A stretch of 64,000 bases of DNA from Nocardia nova NBRC 15556 (GTDB lineage Bacteria > Actinomycetota > Actinomycetes > Mycobacteriales > Mycobacteriaceae): positions 33,171-97,170 of the forward strand of contig NZ_BDBN01000010.1 of NCBI RefSeq assembly GCF_001613005.1. Reading direction: 5' to 3'. The position numbers were made by a program, and so were the translations under genes. The notes below the pieces were generated by a model that searched no databases, was not told where the DNA came from, and worked only from the letters and a program-made list of their open reading frames with translations. How positions within the stretch are numbered: position 1 is the stretch's first letter; each line of letters begins with the position of its first letter. This document shows, piece after piece, positions 56,847-64,000 of this stretch.

Positions 56847-58093
56847 GCGCGATGCCCGCGAGTCGCTTCGCCACACTCAGCCGGGAGCAGCTGGCGGCGC
56901 TGGTGCCCGAACTGCTGCTGTGCGGGCATCTCATCGATCGCTCCGGGATGGCGCATTCGATCGGCGCCTTCGGGCGCGACGGGATGGCCGAGGTGGCGAT
57001 CGAGGAATGGCAGCTGGCCAGCCCGATCTACACCCGCCGGATGCGCGCGGCCCTCGACATCCCGGGCGACGGCGTCGTCACGATATTCAAAGGGCTGCAA
57101 CTGGATATCGGCGCGCCGCCGCAGTTCATGGACTTCCGGTTCCGCGTCGACGACGACCACAACGGCGAGTTCTGGCTCGACCACTGCGGTGCGCTCGCCG
57201 ACGTCGAGCCGATGGGTGAGGACTACGTGGTGGCCATGTGCCACACCATCGAGGACCCCACCTTCGACGCGACCGCGCTGGCCACCAATCCGCATGCGCA
57301 GGTGCGCCCGATCCACCGGCCGCCCCGGCAGCCGGCCGATCGAGTGCCGGTGTGCGCGTGGACGGTTCGCATCGACCCGGCCAACGAACCGCCCGCGGTG
57401 CCGCGCAATGCGGCGCGCATGGCCGAATTCGCCGCTGTCGACCTCGAATTGGCGCCGATCGAAGTCGCGGGTCCGGGCCGGTCCGACTACCGCGGGCCAC
57501 TGCTGAGCGATATCGACTTCGCGGACTTCTCGCATTCGGCGCTGGTCCGGATGGCCGACGAGGTGTGCCTGCAGCAGCATCTGCTGAATCTCGGATTCCT
57601 GATCGCGGTCGGCGAACGCGCGGACGCGGAGACCACGGCCACGATCGCGCGCAAACAGTTCACCGGGATCGCCGGGCTCACCTCCGAACGCCTGCGCGCG
57701 GTACTGGGCCTCGGTACCGGCTTCGAGGATCTGGCCCAGGTGCTGCGGCTGCATCCGGCGTGGAATCCGCTGCCCTACGTCGACATGCAGATCGACGCCT
57801 ATCACGACTCCGCGATCCTGCGCATCGCGCGCGACAGTCCCGGTGTGCGCGACGGCGGCTGGCCGGCCGCCGTCGACGCCGAACATCTGGAGCCGCTGGC
57901 GGCCATGGTGCGCGGGGTGAATCCGCGATTCGACGTGCATGCCCGCGAGGGCGACGAGCGCGAATTCGTAGTCGAGATCACCGCTGCCGCAACGCCTTTC
58001 CGGGAGTCGCCGGAGGTGGCGATCACTCGGTTCAGCACCGGGGCGGAGTTCCACTTCGCGCCCCGGCAGTCGCTGCCGCTGACGGTCGTCTGA
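56843..58093 (+). CDS. Uncharacterised 416-aa protein in the steroid-type operon
   Basis: 416-aa soluble protein that I do not recognise. Conserved-looking blocks: PPQFMDFRFRVDDDHNGEFWLDHCGALADVEPMGEDYVVAMCHTIEDPTFD near residues 92-145 (Asp/His/Cys-rich), RGPLLSDIDFADFSHSALVRMADEVCLQQHLLNLGFLIAVGERADAETTATIARKQFTG near 215-275. The last part is strand-rich. The GTG start at 56843 overlaps the stop of the SnoaL-like gene, so the two are coupled; a FadD19-like ligase gene follows 45 bp later. An enzyme of the same pathway is likely. Confidence 0.7.
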   Translation: MSAMPASRFATLSREQLAALVPELLLCGHLIDRSGMAHSIGAFGRDGMAEVAIEEWQLASPIYTRRMRAALDIPGDGVVTIFKGLQLDIGAPPQFMDFRFRVDDDHNGEFWLDHCGALADVEPMGEDYVVAMCHTIEDPTFDATALATNPHAQVRPIHRPPRQPADRVPVCAWTVRIDPANEPPAVPRNAARMAEFAAVDLELAPIEVAGPGRSDYRGPLLSDIDFADFSHSALVRMADEVCLQQHLLNLGFLIAVGERADAETTATIARKQFTGIAGLTSERLRAVLGLGTGFEDLAQVLRLHPAWNPLPYVDMQIDAYHDSAILRIARDSPGVRDGGWPAAVDAEHLEPLAAMVRGVNPRFDVHAREGDEREFVVEITAAATPFRESPEVAITRFSTGAEFHFAPRQSLPLTVV

Positions 58094-58138
58094 CCGCCCT
58101 CAGTCCCGAACCGCCGCTACCGACGAGAGATCTCAGAT

Positions 58139-59752
58139 ATGCCGAACAATTTCGCCGACCTGTTCGAGCACGCCGTGGACGCCATGCCGGATCGGGTGGC
58201 GCTGATTCAGGGCGAGCGCCGGGTCACCTATCAGGAGCTGGAACGCCGCGCCAACCAGCTCGCTCACCACTTCGCCGCGGTGGGCCTGGGGGAGGGCAGC
58301 CACATCGGCTTCCAGATGCACAACAGCATCGAGACGATGGAAACCCTGATCGCCGCCTTCAAGATCCGGGCGGTGCCGATCAATATCAACTACCGCTACG
58401 GCGCGGACGAACTGCGCTACGTCTACGACAACGCCGACCTCGAGGCGGTGGTACACCACCGGTGCTACGCGCAGGTCGTGGATCAGGTGCGTCCGCAGGT
58501 GACCACGCTGCGCCACGTCTTCGTCGTCGACGACGATCAGGGCGGTGACGGGCTGCCCAGCGAATCCACGCCGTACGCGGAGGCATTCGAAAGCAGCTCG
58601 GCCGCACGCGATTTCGGTGAGCGCAGCGCCGACGACCTGTTCATGATGTACACCGGCGGCACCACCGGCATGCCCAAGGGCGTGATGTGGCGCCAGGAGG
58701 ATATGTGGCGGGTCCTCGGCGGCGGCATCGACTTCTACACCAACGTGCCGGTGGCCGACGAGTTCGAACAGTCCCGGGTCGGCTCGCAGAACGACCCGCT
58801 GCGCTGGCTGATCCTGCCGCCGCTGATCCACGCCGCCGCGCTGATGCCCACGTTCACCGCACTGTGGTCGGGCAACACCGTCGTCTACGAACCGCGCTTC
58901 GACGCCGACCGGGTTTGGCAGGTGGTGGCCGGACAGCGGGCGAATATCGTCGTCATCACCGGCGATGCCATGGCACGGCCGCTGCTCAACTCCTATCGGC
59001 GGTCGCCGGTGGACGCCTCCTCGATGGTCGCCCTCGCCTCCGGTGCGGCGCTGCTGTCGCAGCCGGTGAAGAACGAGATGCTGGAGTTGTTCCCGCATGC
59101 GGTGATCACCGATTCGATCGGCTCCTCCGAAACCGGATTCGGCGGCATCGGCGTGGCGCAGAAGGACGACGACCCGTCCCGCGGGCCGCGCGTGCAGACC
59201 GGACGCGGTGCGGTCGTGGTCAACGAGGAGGGCCGGGAGGTGGCCCCCGGCGAAGAGGGCTGGATGGCCAAGAAGGGGGCGGTGCCCCTCGGCTACTACA
59301 AGGACCAGACCAAGTCCGACAAGCTGTTCAAGACCGTCGACGGCGTCCGCATGGTCATCACCGACGACCGCGCGCGGGTGGAGGCCGACGGCACCATCAC
59401 CCTGATCGGGCGCGGCAACATGGTGATCAACACCGGCGGCGAGAAGGTGTTCGTCGAAGAGGTGGAGGCCGTCGTGAAGGCCCATGAGGGCGTCTACGAC
59501 GTGGTGGTCATCGGAGTTCCGCACGAGCGCTGGGGCCATCAGGTCGCGGCGGTGGTGTCACCGGCAAGCGCCGATCCGCTGGATTTCGCCGACCTCGAGG
59601 CACACGTCCGCAAGCATCTCGCCGGATACAAACTGCCGCGCAGCATTTGGGTGGTCGACGCGGTCGGGCGCACGCCCAGCGGAAAACCGGACTACCGGTG
59701 GGCGAAAGCCCATGCCGAATCCCATCCGCCGGCCCACACCGTCGGCTCCTGA
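58139..59752 (+). CDS. fadD: Acyl-CoA synthetase, FadD19-like
   Basis: 537-aa AMP-forming ligase. P-loop MYTGGTTGMPKGVMWR near residue 170, DSIGSSETGFGG near 325, GRGNMVINTGGEKVFVEEVE near 425, and the C-terminal catalytic Lys in GRTPSGKPDYRWAK near 520. Overall sequence is close, from memory, to mycobacterial FadD19, which activates C24/C27 steroid side chains. Upstream of an acetoacetate-decarboxylase-like gene with a KstR box between. ATG 58139. Confidence 0.88.
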   Translation: MPNNFADLFEHAVDAMPDRVALIQGERRVTYQELERRANQLAHHFAAVGLGEGSHIGFQMHNSIETMETLIAAFKIRAVPININYRYGADELRYVYDNADLEAVVHHRCYAQVVDQVRPQVTTLRHVFVVDDDQGGDGLPSESTPYAEAFESSSAARDFGERSADDLFMMYTGGTTGMPKGVMWRQEDMWRVLGGGIDFYTNVPVADEFEQSRVGSQNDPLRWLILPPLIHAAALMPTFTALWSGNTVVYEPRFDADRVWQVVAGQRANIVVITGDAMARPLLNSYRRSPVDASSMVALASGAALLSQPVKNEMLELFPHAVITDSIGSSETGFGGIGVAQKDDDPSRGPRVQTGRGAVVVNEEGREVAPGEEGWMAKKGAVPLGYYKDQTKSDKLFKTVDGVRMVITDDRARVEADGTITLIGRGNMVINTGGEKVFVEEVEAVVKAHEGVYDVVVIGVPHERWGHQVAAVVSPASADPLDFADLEAHVRKHLAGYKLPRSIWVVDAVGRTPSGKPDYRWAKAHAESHPPAHTVGS

Positions 59753-59861
59753 ACCCCTCGGGATCCTCGCCGGACGTCGCGCCCGCGGCGTTCGGCGCCG
59801 TCGTGTCCGGGCGATCTCGGTGACTGGGATTTCCCGGCCGAGAGGGCCTGCCGAATCAGAC

Positions 59862-59875
59862 TGGAACGTGTTCTA
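59862..59875. promoter_or_regulatory. KstR-like operator TGGAACGTGTTCTA
   Basis: Matches TnnAACnnGTTnnA at all specified bases. It lies 18 bp upstream of the probable GTG start of the acetoacetate-decarboxylase-like gene, so it should block that transcript. Confidence 0.7.
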
Positions 59876-59892
59876 CTTGGAGGATGACAGCG

Positions 59893-60570
59893 GTGCATTC
59901 CGTACTCGGTGAAAAAGTCAGGATGCCGGTCGAGATCCGCGACGCCGACGCCTGCGCGGCGACATTTCTCGTCGACGCGGCGGCGGCCCGGGAGATCGTG
60001 GCGCCGACTGGACTCGAACCACTCACGGTCGCCGGACGCGGGGTGTGCTCGCTGGTCTTCGTGCGCTACGTGGACGGCGACCTCGGTCCCTATCACGAAT
60101 TCGGCCTCACCCTCATGGTGCGCGGCCGGGACAAGGACCTCGGCGTCTACATTCCCTGGCTGCCGGTGAACCAGACCTTCACCTGCGCCGCCGGCCGCGA
60201 GATCTGGGGCTTTCCCAAGGAGATCGCCGATATCCGGATCACGCCGGTGCGTCGCGGCAAGCGCTGCGAGGTGCGCATCGACGACCGTCTGGTGGTGGCG
60301 ATGGAGGTCGCCGGTGGCGTGCCGTCGCCGGGCGGCATGGGCGGTGCGTCGATCGCGGCCTACACCCATATGGACGGCGTCCTGCGCCGTACCCCGTGGG
60401 TGATGAATCCGTCGCAGGTGCGAATGGGGCTGGGCGGCACCAGGATCGAACTCGGTGATCACCCCGTCGCCGAACAGATGCGCGCCCTGGGGTTGCCCAA
60501 GCGCGCACTCTTCAGCAGCCGGATCGGACTGCTGCGCATGACTTTCGAAGACGCGGTGGAGGTTCGATGA
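59893..60570 (+). CDS. Acetoacetate decarboxylase family protein
   Basis: 225-aa protein with the ADC fold: PVEIRDADACAATFLVDAAAAREIVAP, then CSLVFVRYVDGDLGPYHEFGLTLMVRG, and GREIWGFPKEIADIRI with the Schiff-base lysine at the position of ADC Lys115. ATG 59884 directly abuts the GGAGG, so GTG 59893 (nine bases away) is the better start. Members act as decarboxylases, hydratases or cyclases. The SDR gene follows with an ATGA overlap. Confidence 0.82.
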   Translation: MHSVLGEKVRMPVEIRDADACAATFLVDAAAAREIVAPTGLEPLTVAGRGVCSLVFVRYVDGDLGPYHEFGLTLMVRGRDKDLGVYIPWLPVNQTFTCAAGREIWGFPKEIADIRITPVRRGKRCEVRIDDRLVVAMEVAGGVPSPGGMGGASIAAYTHMDGVLRRTPWVMNPSQVRMGLGGTRIELGDHPVAEQMRALGLPKRALFSSRIGLLRMTFEDAVEVR

Positions 60571-61334
60571 GCAAGACAGCACTGGTGACCGGTGCCGCCA
60601 GCGGCATGGGACGCATGGCGGCCCAGCGACTGGCGGCGGGCGGCTATCGGGTGGCCGCACTCGATATCAACGAGACCGGCCTGGCCGAAACCGCGCGCCG
60701 ATCCCCGAATATGAGCACCTACACCTGTGATGTCGCCGACGAGCAGGCGGTGCGCGCGGTGGTCGACAAGGTCCGCTCGGGCCTCGGGCCGATCGAGCAC
60801 GTGGTGCACGCGGCGGCGCTGTGCCGGGTGGGTTCGGCTCTGACCCACGATGTTTCGGAGATGCGCCGGGTGATGGACATCAACTACGGCGGGACGATCA
60901 ATATCTGCCAGGCCATCGTGCCGGAGATGAAGCAGGCGGACCGCGGCACGCTGGTGCTGTTCGCCTCGGTGGCGGGCTGGCTGCCCTCGCCGGGCCTGGC
61001 CGCCTACTCGGCCTCCAAATTCGCCGTCGTCTGCTACCACGAAGCGCTCGCCCAGGAGTTGAACGGGACCGGGGTGCGGGTGATCTCGATCTGCCCGCCG
61101 ATCGTGGAAACCCCGCTGCTGGACGGCATTCGGGCCGCCAACGAGGCAGTGGTCGCCGGTCAGAAGGGCATCACCCCGGACCGGGTGCTCGATGCCGCCG
61201 AGCGGGCGGTAGCCGACCCGAAGGCGCCACTGTTCATCTTCCCCGGTCCGGCCAAGCCGCTGTGGCTGGCACGGCGTTTCGCCCCGAACTTCCTGCGCAA
61301 GCAGGTCACTCGGATGGTGAAGCCGGAATTGTGA
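60567..61334 (+). CDS. SDR family oxidoreductase
   Basis: 255-aa classical SDR: TALVTGAASGMGRMAAQRLAAGGYRVAALDIN (NAD(P) site), NYGGTINICQAIVPEM, active site FASVAGWLPSPGLAAYSASKFAVVCYHEAL with intact Ser, Tyr and Lys. Probably a hydroxy/keto-interconverting enzyme of the same pathway. ATG 60567 overlaps the preceding stop. Followed by a terminator and the convergent echA gene. Confidence 0.87.
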   Translation: MSKTALVTGAASGMGRMAAQRLAAGGYRVAALDINETGLAETARRSPNMSTYTCDVADEQAVRAVVDKVRSGLGPIEHVVHAAALCRVGSALTHDVSEMRRVMDINYGGTINICQAIVPEMKQADRGTLVLFASVAGWLPSPGLAAYSASKFAVVCYHEALAQELNGTGVRVISICPPIVETPLLDGIRAANEAVVAGQKGITPDRVLDAAERAVADPKAPLFIFPGPAKPLWLARRFAPNFLRKQVTRMVKPEL

Positions 61335-61342
61335 CGGTGCAC

Positions 61343-61367
61343 GCACCCGGCCCCGGCAGCCGGGTGC
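61343..61367. terminator. Terminator between SDR and echA19-like genes
   Basis: Perfect 9-bp inverted repeat gcacccggc (61343-61351) / gccgggtgc (61359-61367), loop of 7, between convergent genes. Confidence 0.75.
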
Positions 61368-61374
61368 GGCCGAA

Positions 61375-62196
61375 TCAGCGGCCCTTGAACTCGGGCTTGC
61401 GGCGCTCGGCGAAGGCGCGCGGGCCTTCCTTGGCATCCTCGCTGCGGAAGACGGTGAGGCCGAGCTGCGAGTCGATCTTGAAGGCCTCGTTCTCGTGCAT
61501 GCCCTCGGTGTCGCGCATGGTCTTCAGGATCGCCTGCACCGCCAGCGGGCCGTTGGCGTTGATCTTCTCGGCGAGCTCGAGCGCCTTGTCCAGCGCGGTC
61601 CCGTCCGGCACCACGTGGCCGATCAGGCCGTACTCCTTGGCCTCGGCCGCGGTGATGTGGCGGCCGGTGAGCAGGATGTCGGCGGCGACGGTGTAGGGGA
61701 TCTGCCGGGGCAGTCGCACCGCCGAGCCGCCCATCGGGAACAGGCTCCAGCGCGCCTCGGAGACACCGAATTTCGCGCTCTCGCCGGCGACGCGGATGTC
61801 GGTGCCCTGCAGAATCTCGGTTCCGCCGGCGATGGCCGCGCCCTCGACGGCGGCGATCAGCGGCTTGGTCAGGCGGCGGCCCTTGAGCAGACCCGGAATG
61901 TTGGTCGGGTCGAAGGCGCCGCCGGCGCTCATATTCTTGGCCGGATCCTGTTTGGTCATCGCCTTGAGGTCGGCGCCCGCGCAGAACGCGCCGCCCGCGC
62001 CGGTGAGGATGCAGGAGCGGATCTCCGGGTCGTTGTCGACGGTGTCCCACGCCTGCACCATCAGGTCGAGCATCTCGGCCGACAGCGCATTGCGGACGGC
62101 CGGCCGGTTCATGGTGACGATCAGAGTGGCGCCGCGTCGCTCCAGCAGCGCATGGGGTTCCGTGTTGCTACCTGTTTCAGTTGCTGCCGTCGTCAT
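61375..62196 (-). CDS. echA19: Enoyl-CoA hydratase, EchA19-like
   Basis: 273-aa crotonase: [62 protein letters not shown] contains the oxyanion-hole motif; [49 protein letters not shown] follows with the catalytic Glu region. Strikingly similar, from memory, to mycobacterial EchA19 (Rv3516), which hydrates the steroid side-chain enoyl-CoA in cholesterol degradation. ATG 62196 with an AGGAAAG site. Confidence 0.88.
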   Translation of the reverse strand: MTTAATETGSNTEPHALLERRGATLIVTMNRPAVRNALSAEMLDLMVQAWDTVDNDPEIRSCILTGAGGAFCAGADLKAMTKQDPAKNMSAGGAFDPTNIPGLLKGRRLTKPLIAAVEGAAIAGGTEILQGTDIRVAGESAKFGVSEARWSLFPMGGSAVRLPRQIPYTVAADILLTGRHITAAEAKEYGLIGHVVPDGTALDKALELAEKINANGPLAVQAILKTMRDTEGMHENEAFKIDSQLGLTVFRSEDAKEGPRAFAERRKPEFKGR

Positions 62197-62267
62197 CGTC
62201 GACCCACTTTCCTCATGGTATTACTCGCGTTTTGCGGACGAAGTTACCCCGCAACGTTGTACAGAAC

Positions 62268-62281
62268 AATAACGTGTTCTA
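62268..62281. promoter_or_regulatory. Near KstR-like box aatAACgtGTTctA
   Basis: Seven of eight specified bases of the consensus (first base A). Part of a wider symmetrical element agaaca (62263-62268) / tgttct (62275-62280). In the divergent gap between the EchA19-like and aldehyde dehydrogenase genes. Confidence 0.45.
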
Positions 62282-62332
62282 GTTTGAATGATGGTGACCG
62301 CCGTCACGGGCGGCAAGTTATGGAGAGCGCTG

Positions 62333-63955
62333 ATGGAGACAACCACGCACAGCGGTGCGGACGCGACCTCGCGCAGCGGCGCGAGCACGTTGCCGCCGCG
62401 GATCACGAAGACGCTGATCGACCGCCTCACCGGGCTGATCACCGCGGGCGCCGCGGGGGAGAAGCGCGAACCCTACGACATGATCGAGGTGTACACCGGC
62501 GCGGTCGTCGGTGAGCTGCCGCAGTCCTCGCCCGAGGACGTCGCCGCGGCGGCCGACAAGGCTCGGGCGGCGCAGCGGGAATGGGCGAACTGGCCGGTCA
62601 AGCGCCGGCTGCAGGTCTTCGAGAAGGCCCATGAGCTGATTCTCTCCGAACTCGACACCATCGCGGACCTGATTCAGATCGGTTGCGGCAAGACCCGCCG
62701 GATGGCCATCGAGGAATCGTGCGATCCGGTGATGGTGATCAGCCACTACCTCAAACATGCCGAGCGGATCCTGAAACCGATCCGGCGCGGCGGCGCGATG
62801 CCCATCATCTCCACCTCCACCGAACAGCATCGGCCCAAGGGCGTCGTCGCGGTGATCGCGCCGTGGAACTTCCCCTTCGCGATCTCGATCTCCGATTCGA
62901 TTCCGGCCCTCATCGCCGGCAACGGCGTGGTGATCAAACCGGACAACAAGACCGCGCTGTGCACGCTCTACGGCGTCGAACTGCTGCGCAAGGCGGGGCT
63001 GCCGCGCGATCTGATCCAGGTCGTGTGCGGTACCGGACCCGACGTCGGCCCCACCCTGATCGACCACAGCGATTTCGTGATGTTCACCGGTTCCACCGCG
63101 ACCGGTCGCACCATCGGCGAGCGCGCGGGCCGCAACCTCATCAGCTGCAGCCTCGAACTCGGCGGCAAGAATCCGATGATCGTGCTCGAGGACGCCAACC
63201 TCGACGAGGTGATTCCTGGCGCGATCTTCGCGGTGTACGGCAACTCCGGCCAAGCATGTATGCATATCGAGCGCATCTATGTGCACGAGCGCATCCACGA
63301 CGAGTTCGTGCGCCGATTCGTCGCCGCGGCAGAGGAATTGGGGTCGAAGGCGGGTGCCTCCTACACCGCCGACCCGGAATTCGGCTCGCTGGTGTCGGTC
63401 GATCACATGCGGCGCGTGGCCTCGCACGTCGACGACGCCGTCGCGAAGGGCGCGACCGTGCTGACCGGCGGCAAGGCCCGCCCGGACATCGGCCCGGCGT
63501 TCTACGAGCCGACCGTGCTGACCGGTGTGACCCCCGAGATGGAGCACGCGACCGTCGAGACCTTCGGTCCGGTCGTCACCATCTACCGCTACACCGACGA
63601 GAACGAGGCCGTCCGACAGGCCAATGCCACCACCTACGGTCTCAACGCCAGCATCTGGAGTTCGGATCTCGCTCGTGCGGAGAAGCTCGCCGACCAGCTC
63701 GAGGCGGGCAATGTCAACGTCAACGACGGCTTCGTCGCGATCTATTCGGCGAAGATGACGCCCTCGGGCGGCGTCAAACAGTCCGGCGTGGGCACCCGGC
63801 ACGGCGACGCGGGCCTGCTCAAGTACACCGATACGGTCAACGTCGGCGTGCAGAAGAAGCAGGTGCTCTCGGCCCGGGCGGGTATGCCGTTCGAAAAGCA
63901 GCTCAAGAGCACGCTCATCACGTTGCGTCTGAGCCGCCGGCTGCGCATCCGCTGA
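62333..63955 (+). CDS. Aldehyde dehydrogenase (succinate-semialdehyde-dehydrogenase-like)
   Basis: 540-aa ALDH. Features: VVAVIAPWNFPFAISISDSIPALIAGNGVVIKPDNKTAL near residue 185-220, catalytic Glu in LELGGKNPMIVLEDANLDE near 280, catalytic Cys in NSGQACMHIERIYV near 310, and VETFGPVVTIYRYTDENEAV near 410. The GabD2-like layout suggests a semialdehyde substrate; in this cluster a steroid-derived aldehyde is also possible. ATG 62333 is preceded by GGAGAG; ORF codons further upstream lie over the KstR-like box. Confidence 0.88.
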   Translation: METTTHSGADATSRSGASTLPPRITKTLIDRLTGLITAGAAGEKREPYDMIEVYTGAVVGELPQSSPEDVAAAADKARAAQREWANWPVKRRLQVFEKAHELILSELDTIADLIQIGCGKTRRMAIEESCDPVMVISHYLKHAERILKPIRRGGAMPIISTSTEQHRPKGVVAVIAPWNFPFAISISDSIPALIAGNGVVIKPDNKTALCTLYGVELLRKAGLPRDLIQVVCGTGPDVGPTLIDHSDFVMFTGSTATGRTIGERAGRNLISCSLELGGKNPMIVLEDANLDEVIPGAIFAVYGNSGQACMHIERIYVHERIHDEFVRRFVAAAEELGSKAGASYTADPEFGSLVSVDHMRRVASHVDDAVAKGATVLTGGKARPDIGPAFYEPTVLTGVTPEMEHATVETFGPVVTIYRYTDENEAVRQANATTYGLNASIWSSDLARAEKLADQLEAGNVNVNDGFVAIYSAKMTPSGGVKQSGVGTRHGDAGLLKYTDTVNVGVQKKQVLSARAGMPFEKQLKSTLITLRLSRRLRIR

Positions 63956-64000
63956 CGGGTCGATGCCGTCGATCTCCACGGAAGGGCCCGTTCGTCCCCC

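Overview
The window is high-GC actinobacterial chromosome, most likely from Nocardia or a close mycolic-acid-containing relative. The support is a tuberculostearate-type methyltransferase/reductase pair, a PknK-like kinase-ATPase, the MurT/GatD and ask/asd housekeeping blocks, Tat and GMC sterol-type oxidases, several XRE-DUF5753/DUF397-type genes, and many GTG starts with 4-nt stop/start overlaps. From memory, the block from the tmsA-like gene to asd resembles mycobacterial Rv3708c-Rv3720; this was not checked.

Layout. 1-4.9 kb: the 3' end of a FadB-type 3-hydroxyacyl-CoA dehydrogenase, then a PknK-like kinase. 4.9-11.3 kb: the fatty-acid methyltransferase/FAD reductase pair, a membrane protein, a SRPBCC protein, a MerR-glyoxalase pair and a secreted protein. 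11.4-24.7 kb: ebfC, recR, leuA with a leucine-codon leader peptide, a Pro/Gly-rich MinD-like ATPase, a Tat-exported FAD oxidoreductase, murT-gatD, a cholesterol-oxidase-like GMC enzyme and a voltage-sensor-like membrane protein. 24.7-37.1 kb: LtrA, small enzymes, ask (with a candidate internal beta-subunit start), asd, TetR genes with clear operators, a secreted serine hydrolase, and furA-katA. 37.5-41.7 kb: a minus-strand set with a MarR regulator, ClC channel, TDT carrier and LUD protein. 41.9-45.1 kb: a small accessory patch with XRE/DUF397, small ORFs, a 16-bp tandem repeat, and a Uma2 endonuclease gene with a 3' frameshift.

45.1-64 kb is the most interesting part. It holds a GMC oxidoreductase; a glutathione peroxidase; a TetR regulator; an overlapping glycosyltransferase/methyltransferase/prenyltransferase-like operon; a four-gene operon (beta-hydroxyacid dehydrogenase, CMD protein, ketosteroid-dehydrogenase-like flavoprotein, F420-type LLM enzyme); a plus-strand run (SnoaL-like, uncharacterised 416-aa protein, FadD19-like ligase, acetoacetate-decarboxylase-like, SDR); an EchA19-like hydratase; and an aldehyde dehydrogenase. 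Three exact and two near matches to the KstR operator consensus TnnAACnnGTTnnA lie in its promoter regions. A second candidate operator (core ACACGTGT) occurs at the TetR start and in the divergent promoter region between two of these operons. I read this as a steroid or steroid-like catabolic locus with two layers of control, including proteins without an assigned role.

All assignments rest on reading motifs and remembered family features; no database search was possible.
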